NCBI GenBank assembly: GCA_019058315.1
Contig: JAHPZH010000001.1
Span: 1,005,432-1,069,431, forward strand
Direction: 5' to 3'
Source: Candidatus Helarchaeota archaeon
GTDB taxonomy: Archaea > Asgardarchaeota > Lokiarchaeia > Helarchaeales > RDOG01
DNA: 64,000 bases
The notes below the pieces were generated by a model that worked only from the letters and a program-made list of their open reading frames with translations, was not told the origin of the DNA and ran no database searches. Below are positions 15,701 through 30,700 of this stretch, one piece after another. Both the position numbers and the translations under genes were made by a program. Each line of letters starts with the position of its first letter. Position 1 is the stretch's first letter.

Positions 15701-18700
15701 ATCTAAAGTACTATTTACATTAACTGCAACTGAATCAGCACTGCCAGTTGTATCTAAATCCCAATCAGTAACTGTTATTAATGCTTGAGCTCCAGTACCA
15801 TAATAATTGGCAGAATCAAATTGCACATTGCCTGTAAACGTTTCAATCCAAGTAGCTGTATCATACACATCAACTGTTTGACCTGTAACATCATATTGAT
15901 CCTCATATTTTACAGTCACAACGTCTTGATCACTTACACTTAGATAATCTAATGGATCATTACTAGTTCCTGTTGTAAAATCAAAAGTTTCTGTAAAGAT
16001 GCCAGTATTCACACCAGTTTCAGTAAGTGTTACCCAAATTCCTGTGGTATCAGAATCACTATAAACGTTAACAGCTACAGAATCAAGTAAAGTTGGTTGA
16101 ATATTTAAATCGAAATCGTTAACTGTTATAGACGCAGTGGTTAATCCATAATATTGAGTTTTATCCAAAGAAACAGAACCACTAACTGTTGCAATCCATG
16201 TTGCAGAATCTGTTCTCACAGATGGAAAACCAGTAACATCCTTCAAATCATTATATATAACTTTTGTAGTGTTTCCATCGAGTACTTTAATAACATCTAG
16301 AGGATCATTACTACTAGATGTACTAAATGTAAAATTACCTACAAATACTCCCGTATCTGCCCCTGTTTCTGTAAGCAAGACATTAATACCGCTTGAATCG
16401 TCTGAACTATTTACTTTTACTGAAACAGTTTCAATTATTAATGGTTCTTCATTTTCATCAGAATCAGTGAGCGTAATAGTTGCTAAAGCTTGAGTGCCGT
16501 AATAGTTAGATTTGTCAAGGTTAATAATTCCAGTTACAGTTGCAATCCAAGTAGCAGTCTCAGTTACATTTTCTGCAGTTCCACCAACACCATGAGGATC
16601 AGTATAAATTACCCAAATTGTGGCACCATCGGCAATCCATATTCTCTGATAATTCACACTTGATGAAGTTGAAAAGTTGAAGTTTCCGGTAAATATACCT
16701 GTATTTGGACCAGTTTCAGAACAATTTATGTTTATTCCCACTCCATCTTCAGTGCTATTCACTAAAATTGTTACAGTTTCTGTAACTCCAGGTAATACGT
16801 TCAAATCTACATCTGTAATAGTAACATATGCTGTATCAGCAGTTCCATAATATTCGTTAGTATCCAGATCTAAAACACCAGTTACATATTGAGTCCAAGA
16901 TCCAGAATCAAATGCCCAAGCTTGAGCACCAGATGCATCATTTGAATCATTATAATATACATATACTGTATCTCCAGCTCCAGCATTCATCCAAATATAA
17001 TCGTTTGTATCATCGCTAGTTGTAATATTAAATTTGAAAGTTCCGATAAATGTACCCGTAGCGGGACCGGTTTCTGTACAAGTCACAAATATACCTGTAG
17101 GATCTTGGGAACTATTCACTAATGCATTAACAGTTTCAGCTATTAAATCATTAGTATTCAAATCATAATCATTAATAGTGATAGTTGCTGTCTCATTTCC
17201 ACTATAAACAAGTTTATTTAATACAATTGTTCCTGTTACAAATGCCCTCCATAATGCAGTATCATAAACAGTTGTTGGATTACCATTAACATCGTGTTCA
17301 TCATCATATTGAACTTGAACAGTTCCTTCTTCTTTTACTTTAATTGTATCAGTGGTGTCATTACTTGCAATTAAACTAAAAGAGAAATTTCCTCTAAATA
17401 CACCAGTATGTGCACCAGTTTCTGTAAGTTCCACGGTTATAGTTCCTGCTCCAGTAGCATCACTAGTTACTGAAATATTTACGTCATCAGCACTGCCAGT
17501 GACATCTAAATCAGAATCAGTGACTGTAACAATTGCTTGTTCGTTTGTTCCATATCGTGTTTTATCTAGCACTATGGTTCCACTATATGTAGCATACCAA
17601 ATAGCTGTATCCGTATGAATAGCAGCAGATCCGGTTTCATCATATTGATCATTATAAGTTACAGTAACTGTATCTCCATCAGATACTAATATCTCATCAG
17701 CAGTATCATTACTTTGAACTTTACTAAAACTAAAATAACCTTCAAAAATCCCACTATTAATTGCTGTTTCTGTAAGGGTTACAGAAATGCCCGTAGTATC
17801 ACTATCACTTTTTACGGAAATTATTACTGTTTCTCTTAAACTGGGGTTCTGATTTAAATCTGCATCGGTTACATTAATTGATGCAATCTCACCTGTAATA
17901 TAAGAAAGCGAATCAAGATAAATAGATCCAGTAAAGGTTTCTATCCAAGTAGCTATGTCTGTTGGTTGTGCAGGTGCTCCAGAAACATCATGAGCGTCAT
18001 AATAAGTAGCTGTAACAGTATCATCATCAGTAACATGAATCCAATCGTCTATATCACTGCTACTTGATGTATTAAAAGTAAATATATTCGTAAATATTCC
18101 AGTGTTGACACCAGTTTCACTAAGTGTAACATTTATACCCGTTCCATCAGTATCACTCTTTACAGTTACGTTAACAATGTCGATACCAGCAGAATTTTCA
18201 TTCAGATCAGCATCTATAACAGTAATTGTGGCAGCTTTAGTCCCATAATATGTACCAGCATTTAGATCTATACTACCAGTAACTGTAGCATCAAAAGTAG
18301 CAGTATCTGTTTTAGTTGCAGACACTCCAGTAACGGTATAAGTATCATTATATCGCACAGTAATTGTTGCCCCCTCTGCAACTTTAATGAGATCCAAAGG
18401 ATCACTGCTAGTTCCAAAGGTAAATTCAAACGTTCCGTTAAAGATGCCTGTATTAAATCCTGTTTCGGTTAATAGAACATCAATCCCAATGGTATCACTT
18501 GTACTCCAGACATCTATCATCACTGTTTGAAGTGTAGCAGGATTTGTATTTAAGTCTGAGTCATTTACCAGAACTATTGCAGTTTCTCCTGTAATATATT
18601 CAACATCATCTAATACAATAGTTCCAGTCACTGTAGCTATCCAGGTAGCTGTATCGGTTGCATATCCAGGTAAGCCAGTTACTTTTTGGGCATCACTATA

Positions 18701-21700
18701 AATTGCTTTAATTAAATCGTTATCAAGAGCATGAAGCTTATTATTAGGATCATCATTAATTGTGGTACTAAATGTAAATGAACCTGTAAAGATTCCGGTG
18801 TTAACAGCAGTTTCAGCTAATTGAATATTTATTCCAGTAGAATTAGTAGTACTATTAACAGTTACATTAACATGATCAATACTTCCACTATCGAGGTTTA
18901 GATCTGCATCACTAAGAGTAATTGTAGCAGTAGCTCCTGTTCCATAATAATTTAATTTGTCTAAATCAATAGTACCAGATGCAGTTTCAATCCATGTAGC
19001 TGTATCTGTAGGAGATGCCGGTGCACCTGTAGCTGTTCTTTGATCATCATAACGAACTGTTACAATAGTACCATCTATAGCCCATATTTCATCTTCTCCA
19101 TCATTACTACTAGTAGTACTGAATTTGAATGAACCTAAGAAAATACCAGAACTTGCTCCAGTTTCCGTTAGTATTACTGATATACCTGAGGAATCTTGAG
19201 TACTTGTAACATTGATACTTACAGTATCTAGACCACCAGTAGTGTCCAAATCTGCATCGATAACATTAACTGATGCAGTTGCTAAAGTACCGTAGTAATA
19301 ATCTTCATCCAATTCAACTGTTCCAGTATATGTTTGAATCCAATTAGCTGTATCTGTAGGGCTGGCACTTGCACCAGTCACTGTATATTGATCATCATAT
19401 CTCACTGTTACGACAGCTCCATCATGTATTTTGATTCTATCTTGAAGATCATTACTACTAGATAAACTAAAATAAAAAACACCATCAAAAATACCAGTTG
19501 TACCTCCTGTTTCTTGTAATTGAACACTAATAGAACCAGCCCCTGTAGTTGTACTAGTAACATTAATATTGACAGTGTCAAGACTACCTGTAGTATCAAG
19601 ATCTTTATCATTGACTGTAACAGTGGCCGTAGCCCCAGTTCCATAATAATTAGCTGCATCTAATACTATCGTTCCAGTATATGTCTTAATCCAAGTTGCT
19701 GTAGCTTTAGGTTTTGCAGAACTACCTGATGCAGTCCTCGCATCATTATATATAACCATTATAGTGTTTCCATCTTCCGCCCAGATTTTATCTAAAGGAT
19801 CATTACTTGGTCCGCTTTCTATAAAAGTGAATGTGCCTCTAAAAATTGGAGAATTGAGAGGATCAGCCCCTGTCTCGGTTAGTGTGACAGTAATTCCAGG
19901 GGAAGGATCTACAGAACTATTTACATTTACAATGACGGTTTCAGTTAATGAAGGATTGGTATTCAAATCCGCATCAGTAACTGTAATAGTAGCTATAGCT
20001 GCAGTTCCATAATATTGAGCTTTATCCAAAACCACTATACCAGTATAAGTTTTGATCCAAGTTGCAGAATCTTTTGGTGTTGCTGATTTTCCTGTGGCTG
20101 TATAAGTATCATTATAAATAACCATAGTGGTATTTCCATCACCAATCCATATTTTATTATTAGGATCATCACTTGGATATGTAAGCTTAAAGGTGAAAGT
20201 TCCATTGAATTCACCAGTTGAAGCTCCTGTCTCAGTTAATTGAACAATTATTCCAACTGGGTCATTTGAGCTATTAACTCTGACATTAACAGTATCCGGC
20301 GAACCCGAGGTGTCAAGATCGTCATCATTTACAATAATTGTTGCTACTGCAGCTGTGCCATAATAGGCTGTTTTATCTAATTCAATTGAACCTGTGTCTG
20401 TCTCGATCCAAGTTGCTGTCCTTTTTGGTTTTCCTGGCTTACCTGTAACTGTTCTTGAATCATTATATATTGCTTTAACTGTATCCCCATCTAATGCTTT
20501 AATAATATCACTAGGATTATCGCTACTAATTGTACTAAATTTAAACGTTCCTTCAAAAACACCCGTATGGACTCCTCCTGCTTCAAATAAACGAACCTCA
20601 ATACCAATATTATCACTCGTGCTGTTAACATCAACATCTACAAAATCAATTCCACCTGTGGTATCTAAATCAGAATCTGTAACGGTAATTTTAGCTACGG
20701 TATCTGTTCCATAATAAGTAGTTGCATTTAGTTGTATTGTCCCAGTTACTCTAGCAATCCAAGTTGCAGAAACTTTTGGTCTTGCTGAAGCTCCTGATAC
20801 AGTATGTGTATCATTATAAATTGCTCTTGTTGTATTTCCATTCATTGCCCAAATGATATCTAATGCATCACTACTTGGAGAGGTTGTTTTAAATGTAAAA
20901 GTGCCTTCGAATATTCCTGAAACACCAGTGGTTTCAGTTAAGCGTACTATTATTCCAGAAGAATCCACTGAACTATTTACATTTACATCGACATAATCTT
21001 GTGATCCTGTAGTATTCAAGTCCAAGTCTGTAACTGTTATTTTTGCGACTGCAGCAGTTCCATAATAGATAGTTGCATTTAGCTGTATTGTCCCAGTTAC
21101 AGTCTCTATCCAAACTGCAGAATCCTTATTTCTAGTCGATGATCCAGAAGCTGTTCGTGAGTCGTTATAGATAGCTCTTACTGTATCCCCATCTTGAGCC
21201 CAAATGATATCACTAGGATCACTACTTCCAGCTGTACTAAAGGTAAAGTTACCTCTAAATGTGCTGGAATTTAGCCCTTCCTCATATAATCTTACAATTA
21301 TACCTGGAGAAGGATCTGATGAACTATTAACATTTATATTTTTAGATTCTTTTAAGGTTGGATTGGTATTTAGGTCTTGATCAACAACTGTAACTATTGC
21401 TAGTGCTCCCGTTCCATAATATGTAGCTTGCTCAATATCAATTGTGCCAGTATAAGTTTTAATCCAAGTTGCAGTAGCAGTTGGACTTGCGGAAGCACCA
21501 CTACTAGTGTGTTCATCATCATATCTTGCATATACTGTATCTTGATCTTGTGCCCAAATAATATTGCTATCATCATCACTACCTGTTTGACTGAAATAGA
21601 ATGTTCCTGTAAAAATACCAGTATGTGTACCAGTTTCAGTGCAAATTACACCAATACCATTTGCATCTGTATCGCTGGTAACGTTAATATTAACTGTATC

Positions 21701-24700
21701 AGCTCCACCAGTGGTATCAAGGTCAAGATCTGTCACAGTAATTAATGCACTTGCACTTGTCCCATAATATGAAGTTTTATCAAGTAAAATGGATCCTGTA
21801 ACCGTTGCTTCCCATATGGCTGTATCAGTTCTTGTAGTTGGTGATCCACCTATATCATATTGATCAGTATATCTTACTGTAATAGTATCTCCATCTGTAG
21901 CTTTAATTCTATCCGAAGGATCACTACTTGTTGTTCCAAAGGTAAAATTCCCATAGAATATACCAGAACTAACAGTGGTTTCACGTAATAACACATTAAT
22001 TCCTGCAGGATCGCTTGTGCTCCAGACTTCTATAGAAACAGTTTGTGAAGTGGCATTATTAGTATTTAAATCATGATCTGTTACCGTAACAAAAGCCCTT
22101 GCGGCTGTTCCATAATATATACTAGCATCTAAATTAATAGTACCACTCCAAGTTTTAGTCCAATTAGCTGAAGCCGTTGGGCTTGCAGAGGCTCCTGTTA
22201 TAGTATGTTCATCATTATATTTAACAGTAAAATCTCCACCATTTATTACATAAATATCATCTGTTGCATCATTACTTGCAGTATTATTGAAATATACCAC
22301 CCCAGTAAATATTCCAGAAGATACTGAAGTCTCTGTACATAAAACTTGAATTCCAGTCGGATCTATACTGGAATTGACATAAATTATAACACTCTGTGTG
22401 GAGCCAGAATCTGTATTTAAATCAGAATCTGTAACAGTAATAGTTGCAGAACTTAAACCAAAATAATCATCATCATCTAATTCTACTGTTCCTGTAACAG
22501 TGGCAGTCCATGTTGCAGTATCGGTGGGATTACCTGGTGCACCGGTTGCAGTCCTTGCATCAGTATATCTTGCGGTAATAGTGTCACCATCAACAGCCTT
22601 TATTATATCAAGGGGATCATTGCTGGTTGTGCCGAAAGTAAAATTATCGGTAAATACACTCGTATTTACACCAGTTTCGGTCAATTCAACTTTAATTCCG
22701 GTAGGATCACTTGTACTCCAAACACTAACATTTACTTTTTCAACAACACCTGCTTTTTTATTTAAATCTTGATCAGTAACAGTTATTATTGCCACTGCAC
22801 CTGTACCAAAGTATTCATCCGCATCAAGGATAATTGTTCCTGTATAGGTTTTAATCCACATACCATAATCATTTCTACTTACACTATCACCGTTAATATC
22901 TTTAGACTCGTCATAAAGAGCCCATACTTCACTTGCATTTGCAACTTTAATAATATCATTTGCATCGTTACTAGCTGCAGTGCTAAAATATAATGTTCCA
23001 GTAAATACCCCTGTATCAAGTCCTGTTTCATTACATTCGACTCCAATACCAATTAAATCCACAGAACTATTTACGTCTATATTTATTGTATCATATTGAT
23101 CATCATGTTGATTCTCATCAAAATCTTCAACCGTAATTGTGGCAATAGCTGATGTGCCATAATAATAAAAAGCATTTAAAAGAATTGAGCCACTTACATA
23201 AGTATACCAAATAGCGGTGTCATTTACATAAGCTGGTAAACCAGTAGCATTATTTGCATCAAAATAACGGGCTATTATGGAACTTCCATTCGTAGCTTCA
23301 ATAATATCGGAATCATCATTACTGCTGGAACCAAAAGTAAACGTTCCTTGGAAGATCCCAGTATTTGGTCCAGTTTCTGTACAAGTTACATTAATACCAC
23401 TTGGATCATCCGTACTCGTAACATTAACTTTAACACTTTCCGCAGCTCCTGGTAATTGATTTAAATCTGGATCAGTTACTGTAAGGTGTGCAGTTCTCCC
23501 ACTGCTATATGTTGCATCGTCTAATACACAAGTTCCGCTTGCAGTTTGAGTCCAAGATGCGGAATCGTTATGGACATCTGCAAGACCAGTATAATTATGA
23601 GCTTCAAAATACCATGCAAAAACAGTATCTCCTAATGAATTGACCCAAATTAAATCATTAGTATCATCACTTGCTGTGATACTAAACGAGAATGTACCAG
23701 TAAATACTCCCGTATTTACACCAGTTTCTGTACAAGTAACATTAATTCCCGTGGAATCTTGAGTGCTATTTACAGTAGCATTAACAGATTGTTTCGAAGT
23801 GGCTGCTGTATTCAAATCAGCGTCCGTAATAGTAATGGTTGCAGTTTCATAGGTTCCGTAAGATGATTGATCCAAATCGAGAGAACCAGTTTCTGTTGCA
23901 TCAAATGTAGCCGTATCAATTGGATTAGCAGAAGTGCCCGTAACTGTATATTCATCATGATAAGTTACAGTTACAGCATCTCCATCTTGAACATAAATAC
24001 GATCTAAAACATCATCACTTGGAGAAGTTAGTTTAAAGGTGAAATTTCCTGTAAATACTCCAGTTGATGCTCCGGTTTCAGTTAGTGTGACATTAATACC
24101 TATTGCATCAGAATCGCTAGTAATTGTAACATTAACTTGATCAGGTGAACCAGAAATATCTAGATCCGAATCTGTAACATTAATAAATGCGGTTTCACCA
24201 GTAATATAATCTTCTTTATCCAGACTAACAGAACCTGTAATAGTCGCATTCCATGTGGCTGTATCTGTGGGAGCATTTGGATAGCCATTATAATCATATT
24301 CATCATCATAGCGGGAAGTAATTATATCACCATCTACCGCTTGAATTGAAGTCCCTGGAACGCTTGCTCCAGAGGTAAATCCAAATATTCCAGTAAATAT
24401 ATGAGTTGTTGCTCCAGTTTCAGTTAGTAATATAAAAATTCCATAACCATCACTTGTACTCGTAACATTAACCGAGACTGTATCTGGACTAGCAGTTGTA
24501 TCTAAATCAAGATCATCCACAGTAATTCTAGCCTTAGCAGCAGTACCAAAATATTCAGTTGCATTTAATTGAATTGTACCAGTATGAGTCTGTTCCCATG
24601 TTGCTGTATCTGTATCATAAATATCTGCACCAGATTCATCATGTTCATCATAATATTGAACTGTAACAGTATCACCATCTGACACTTCTATTATGTCTAA

Positions 24701-27700
24701 ATTGTCATTACTAGTAGTTTTACTAAAATTAAGTAACCCTTGAAATATACCAGTGGTTGCCCCAGTTTCAGTTAGCGTAACATTAATACCCGTTGTATCA
24801 GAATCACTAGTAACTGTAACATTAATTTGATCAACACTACTTGAAATATCTAAATCGGTATCATTCAATGTAATAACAGCTGTCTGGTTTGGATAATATA
24901 CATTGTTATCAAAATAAACATCTCCTGTCATTGTCTCAATCCAAATAGCTTGTTTGTATGGATTTGCGCTTTCACCTGTTTCATCATGTACATCTGTATA
25001 ATATGCTCTTATATTTGATCCATTTAGTGCATAAATTAAATCATTCGTATCGTCACTTGGTGAAGTTATTTTAAATCCAAAAGTGCCATTAAATATACCT
25101 GTATTTACTCCTGTCTCAGTAAGGGTTACATTAATCCCCGTACTGTCTTGAGAACTAGTAACTTTTATAATAATATTATCAATACCTGAAGGATTTTCAT
25201 TCTCATCAAAATCATTAACTGTAAAAAGTGCAATAGCAGCAGAACCATAATAAATCGTGTTATTTAATGATAGAACTCCAGTAATTGTTTCAATCCAAGT
25301 CGCAGAATCAGAAGTACTTCCTGGAGGACCAGTTATTGTATGTGCATCATCATATCTGGCAGTAATACTATCATCATCAACTACTTGGATCATATCTGCT
25401 GTATCATTAGAAGTTACATTCACATAAAATGTCCCTGAGAAGATACCAGTGGTAGGTCCAGTTTCGGTTAATTGAACTTGTATACCAGCTCCATCACTGG
25501 AACTTGTGACATTTATAGTAGTTGTATCCGTACCAGAGGTGGTATCTAGATCTGAATCAGTTACTGTTGCAGTAATTTCAGCATCAGTACCAAAGTATTC
25601 TGTTTGATCTAATGCTATTGTTCCAGTAACTGTTTCAACCCATGTAGCAGTATCAGTTGGAGATGCTGAAGCTCCTGTTAAAGTATGTTCATCATCATAA
25701 CGGACTGTGATAGTATCCCCATCTAATGCTTTAATGATATTTGCTGGGTCATTACTACTACCTTTAGTAAAAATAAATGATCCATTAAATATACCTGTGT
25801 TGTCTCCAGTTTCAGTTAATGGAACACTTATTCCAATAGAATCACTATCACTTGTAACATTTACTTCTACAGTATCAGGACTGCCAGTTACATTAAGATC
25901 TGCATCGACAACAGTAATATAAGCAGTAGCTCCTGTTCCATAATAATAATCCGCGTCTAATTCAATCGTACCAGTAACTGTTGCTATCCATGTAGCTGTA
26001 TCAGTATGATTTGCAGAAGCACCACTTAAAGTATGTTCATCCTCATAACGAACAGTAATGATGTCTTCGTCAGCAACTAATATTTTATCATCAGGATCAC
26101 TGCTTGCAATTGTACTAACAATAAAAGTTCCATTAAATATGCCAGTAGTGGCTCCCGTCTCAGTTAATTGGACGCTAATACCGGTTGAGTCACTTGTACT
26201 AGTAACATAAACGTCCACTGTATCTGCACTACCAGTTGTATCCAAATCTGAATCTGTTACTGTGATAATAGGAATCGCTCCAGTTCCATAGTATGTATCT
26301 ACATCTAAAATTATTGTTCCGGTTACAGTAGCTATCCAAGTAGCACTATCTTTTGGGTTAGCTGAGGAACCCGTAACAGTATATGTATCGTTATATATCA
26401 CCATAACAGTATCGTCATCAGTAACCCAGATTTTATCTAATGCATCATCACTGGGTGCAGTAGTTTTAAATTCAAAATGACCAGTAAATATTCCAGTAGA
26501 CCCACCTGTTTCTGTTAATTGTACTTCTATACTATTTGGATCTGATGTGCTGTTTACTTTAACGTCAACCGTATCAGAACCTCCAGTAGTGTCTAAATCT
26601 TCATCTTCAACAGTGATATAAGCTGTAGCTCCAGATCCATAATAAGTTAATTTATCTAAATCTACCGTACCTGTGTAAGTTTTTATCCAAGTAGCAGTAT
26701 CTTTTGGTTTTGCAGGAGTTCCTTCTGCGGTTCGTGAATCATTATAAATTACCATAGTAGTATTGCCATCTTGAGCCCAAATTTTATCAGCAGGGTCATT
26801 GCTAGGTCCACTTTCTGTAAAAGTAAACTTTCCGGTAAATGTGTTTGTATTTACATCTGTTTCGGTTAATCGAACAATAATACCAGGTTGAGGATCTTTT
26901 GAACTATTTACATTTACATCAATAGTCTCAGCTACACTAGGATTGATATTCAAATCTGCATCAATAACAGTAATTGTTGCTTCTGCAGCGGTTCCATAAT
27001 AAGATGTTGCATCCAATTCAATAGTACCAGTATGAGTCTCGATCCAAGTTGCAGATTTCTTTGGTCTTGCTGAAGCTCCGGTTACGGTATAAGTATCATT
27101 ATATATGGTCCTAACAGTATCATCATCTTGAGCCCAAATAATATCACTAGGATCATTACTACTGCTTGTACTGAAGTAAAAATTCCCTTTAAATATCCCA
27201 GTATTAGAACCAGTTTCAGTTAAACGAACAATAATCCCCTCATTATCGCTTGTACTATTAACATTTACATCAACATAATCAGCTGATCCTGAGGTGTCTA
27301 AATCAGAATCTTCTACTGTAATTTCAGCAACTACATCAGTTCCGTAATAAGTCGTAGCATTTAAATTTATAGTCCCTGTCACCGTAGCTTCCCAAGTAGC
27401 TGAATCTTTAGGTCGTGCTGATGCGCCAGAAGCAGATCGGGTATCATTATAAATAACCATAGTTGTATTTCCATCCTGTGCCCAGATTTCATCACTAGGA
27501 TCATTGCTTCCAGAGGTACTGAACGTAAATGTCCCAGTGAAGGTACTCTGATTTACCCCAGTTTCAGTCAATTCAACAATAATTCCCGAAGCATCTAACG
27601 AGCTATTCACATTTACATCAACAGTTTCTATTACACCTGGATTTGTATTTAAATCAGCATCTGTTACTGTAATAGACGCCATCGCATCTGATCCATAATA

Positions 27701-30700
27701 TATACCAGCATCTAAAACAACCGTTCCAGAATAAGTTTTAATCCAAGTTGCAGTATCAGTCGGACTTGCAGAAGCCCCAGAGGCTGTATGTTCATCATCA
27801 TATCTTACAGTTATAGTATCGTCATCTTGAACATATATACGATCTAAAATATCATCACTTGGAGCAGTTAATTTAAAGGTGAAAGTACCCGTGAAGATTC
27901 CAGTTGAACCACCAGTTTCATCTAATTGAACACTAATTCCTGCTCCATCACTGGTGCTCGTAACGTTTACATTTACTGAATCTGTCCCTCCTGTTGTGTC
28001 TAAGTCAGAATCAATTACAGTTATTGTTGCTTCTGCACCAGACCCATAATAAATTGTTGCATCAAGATCAACAGATCCAGTAACAGTTGCTTCCCAAGTA
28101 GCAGTATCAGTGGTAGTAACAGGATTACCATACATATTTTTTGCATCACTATATCTTGCAGAAATAGTATCGCCATCGACAGCCTCTATTCTATCCAAAG
28201 GATCACTTGTTGTAGTGCCAAAAGAAAAATTCCCATAGAAAATCCCAGAATTTACAGTAGTCTCCCATAATAAAACATTAATTCCGCTAGGATAAGGATC
28301 ACTTGTACTCCAGACTTGTATAGAAACAGATTGTTTAGTAGCATCGTTAGTATTTAAATCAGGATCAGTAACATTGACATATGCTCTCGCAGCTGTTCCA
28401 TAATACGTAGCTGCATCCAATTCGATTGTCCCTGTATAAGTTTGAGTCCAATCAGCAGTATCAGAATGGTTTTGTGCTAAACCTGTTACATTATGTTCAT
28501 CATAATAACGTACAGTAACAATATCACCATCAGTTACATTAATTTCATCACCTGGATCATCACTTCCTAAAGTTGTAAAAGTAAATGTTCCAGTAAATAT
28601 TCCAGAATCCACTAAAGTTTCATCACATTGAACTTGAATTCCAGAAGTATCTGTAGTGGAAGTTACATAAATATAAACACTTTGTGTGGTTCCAGGGTCT
28701 GTATTTAAATCAGAATCTGTAACAGTCACAGTGGCAGTGCTCAATCCATAATATTCGAGTTCATCTAATTCGATTGAACCGGTAACAGTAGCTGTCCAGA
28801 TTGCAGTATCTGTAGGTTGAGCAGGTGTTCCTAAAGCAGTTCTTGCATCACTATATCTTGCGGTGATAGTATCATCAGGAGATACTTTAATAATATCATT
28901 ACTATCATCAGTAGTAGTTGTACTAACTGAGAATGTATTTCTAAACACACTGGTATTAACATTAGTTTCAGTTAATTCTACAGTAATTCCTGTAGGATCA
29001 CTATTACTCCATACACTAATATTAACTGTTTCATTGGCAAAAGCATCTCTATTTAAATCTTGATCCGTAACAGTAACTGTAGCCACTGCACCAGTACCAA
29101 AATATTCAGTTTCATCTAAATCAATTATGCCAGTATATGTTTTTATCCAAATACAATAAACATTTCTATCAACACCAATTCCATTAATATCTTTATCTTC
29201 CTCAAAAAGAACCCATACTTCACTTGCATTAGCAACTTTAATAATATCACTTGTATCACTACTTGCTGCTGTACTAAAATAAAATATTCCAGTAAATATC
29301 CCTGTATCAAGACCAGTTTCATTAACTGTTACTTGTATACCACTGAGATCTTCCGTACTATTTACTTTAACTTCAAATGTATTATAAGATGTGGGGTTTG
29401 TATTTTCATCGAAGTCATTAACAGTAACTGTAGCTGAAGCTGATGTTCCATAATAGTAGAAAGCATTTAATTCAATAGTTCCACTCACGTATTGATACCA
29501 TATTGCTGTATCAATTTTATCTTCAGGTAATCCGGTTGCATTTTTTGCATCATAATAACGAGCTGTTATCACACTACCATTAGTGGCTTCAATAATATCA
29601 GAATCATCATTACTACTGGTACCAAAAGTAAATGTTCCTTGGAAGATTCCAGTATTTGGTCCGGTTTCTGTACAAGTTACATTAATACCACTCGGATCAT
29701 CATCACTCGTAACATTAATTTTAACACTTTCTGAAGCTCCTGGTAACTGATTTAAATCTGGATCAGTTACTGTTATGTGTGCAGTTCTCCCGGTACTATA
29801 AGTTGCATCGTCTAATACACAAGTTCCGCTTGCAGTTTGAGTCCAAGATGCAGAATCGTTATGTACATCTGCAAGACCAGATGCATTATGAGCTTCAAAA
29901 TACCATGCAAAAATAGTATCTCCTGCTGAATTGACCCAAATTAAGTCATTAGGATCATCACTTGCAGTAATATTAAATGAGAATGTACCAGTAAATACTC
30001 CCGTATTTACACCAGTTTCTGTGCAAGTAACATTAATTCCCGTGGAATCTTGGGTGCTATTTACCGTAGCATTTACAGATTGCTTCGAAGTTACTGCAGT
30101 ATTTAAATCAGCGTCTGTAATAGTAATGGTTGCAGTTTCATAAGTTCCATAAGATGCTTGATCTAAATAAAGAGAACCCGTGACTGTTGCATCAAAAGTG
30201 GCTGTATCTATTGGATCTGCGGAATCTCCAGACTCAGTATATTCATCGTGGTAAGTTACAGTGACAGTATCTCCGTCTGATACTTTAATATATTCTAAGT
30301 CTTTACTATCGGTTAAATTGAATTGGAAAGTTCCGATAAATATGCCAGTATTTGCTCCAGTCTCAGTTAATGTTACATAAATACCAGAAGGATATGAAGT
30401 ACTAGTTACTGTAACATTAACTTGATCAAGGCCACCAGTAGTGTCTAAATCCGAATCGGTAACGTTAACAATTGCTGTCTCACCTGTAATATAATAATCT
30501 TTATCTAAGTCAACAGAACCTGTAATCGTTGCATTCCAAGTTGCAGTATCAATGGGAAATGCAGGATTACCATTTACATCATAAGAATCATTATATATTG
30601 CATAGATTATATCACCATCTGCAGCTTCGATTTTTCCTCCTCCAGAAGTTCCCGTTGTAAAGCCAAATGTATTAGTAAATATTCCAGTTGTCGGACCTGT

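Larger units (their letters stand above)
10950..30600 (-). repeat. Higher-order repeat: blocks of about 18 units (about 6.23-6.31 kb) inside the array
   Basis: Distinctive unit variants recur at a long period. The variant where the usual ccataataa is replaced by a gtaatata form occurs at about 11656, 17890, 24196 and 30481 (steps 6234, 6306, 6285). A second member of the same pair lies 698 nt further at 12354 and 18588. The variants at about 10960, 17190, 23490 and 29790 also line up. This indicates unequal exchange or segmental duplication of about 18-unit blocks rather than unit-by-unit growth. At least one register differs by about 20 units (about 19811 versus about 26806), so the superperiod is not perfectly uniform. 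Confidence 0.7.

Noticed and set aside
10993..19659. Minus-strand ORFs at 10993-11184 and 19408-19659
   Set aside because: Both are in the same alternative frame (+1 relative to the giant gene) and consist of Leu/Ile-rich shadow sequence.
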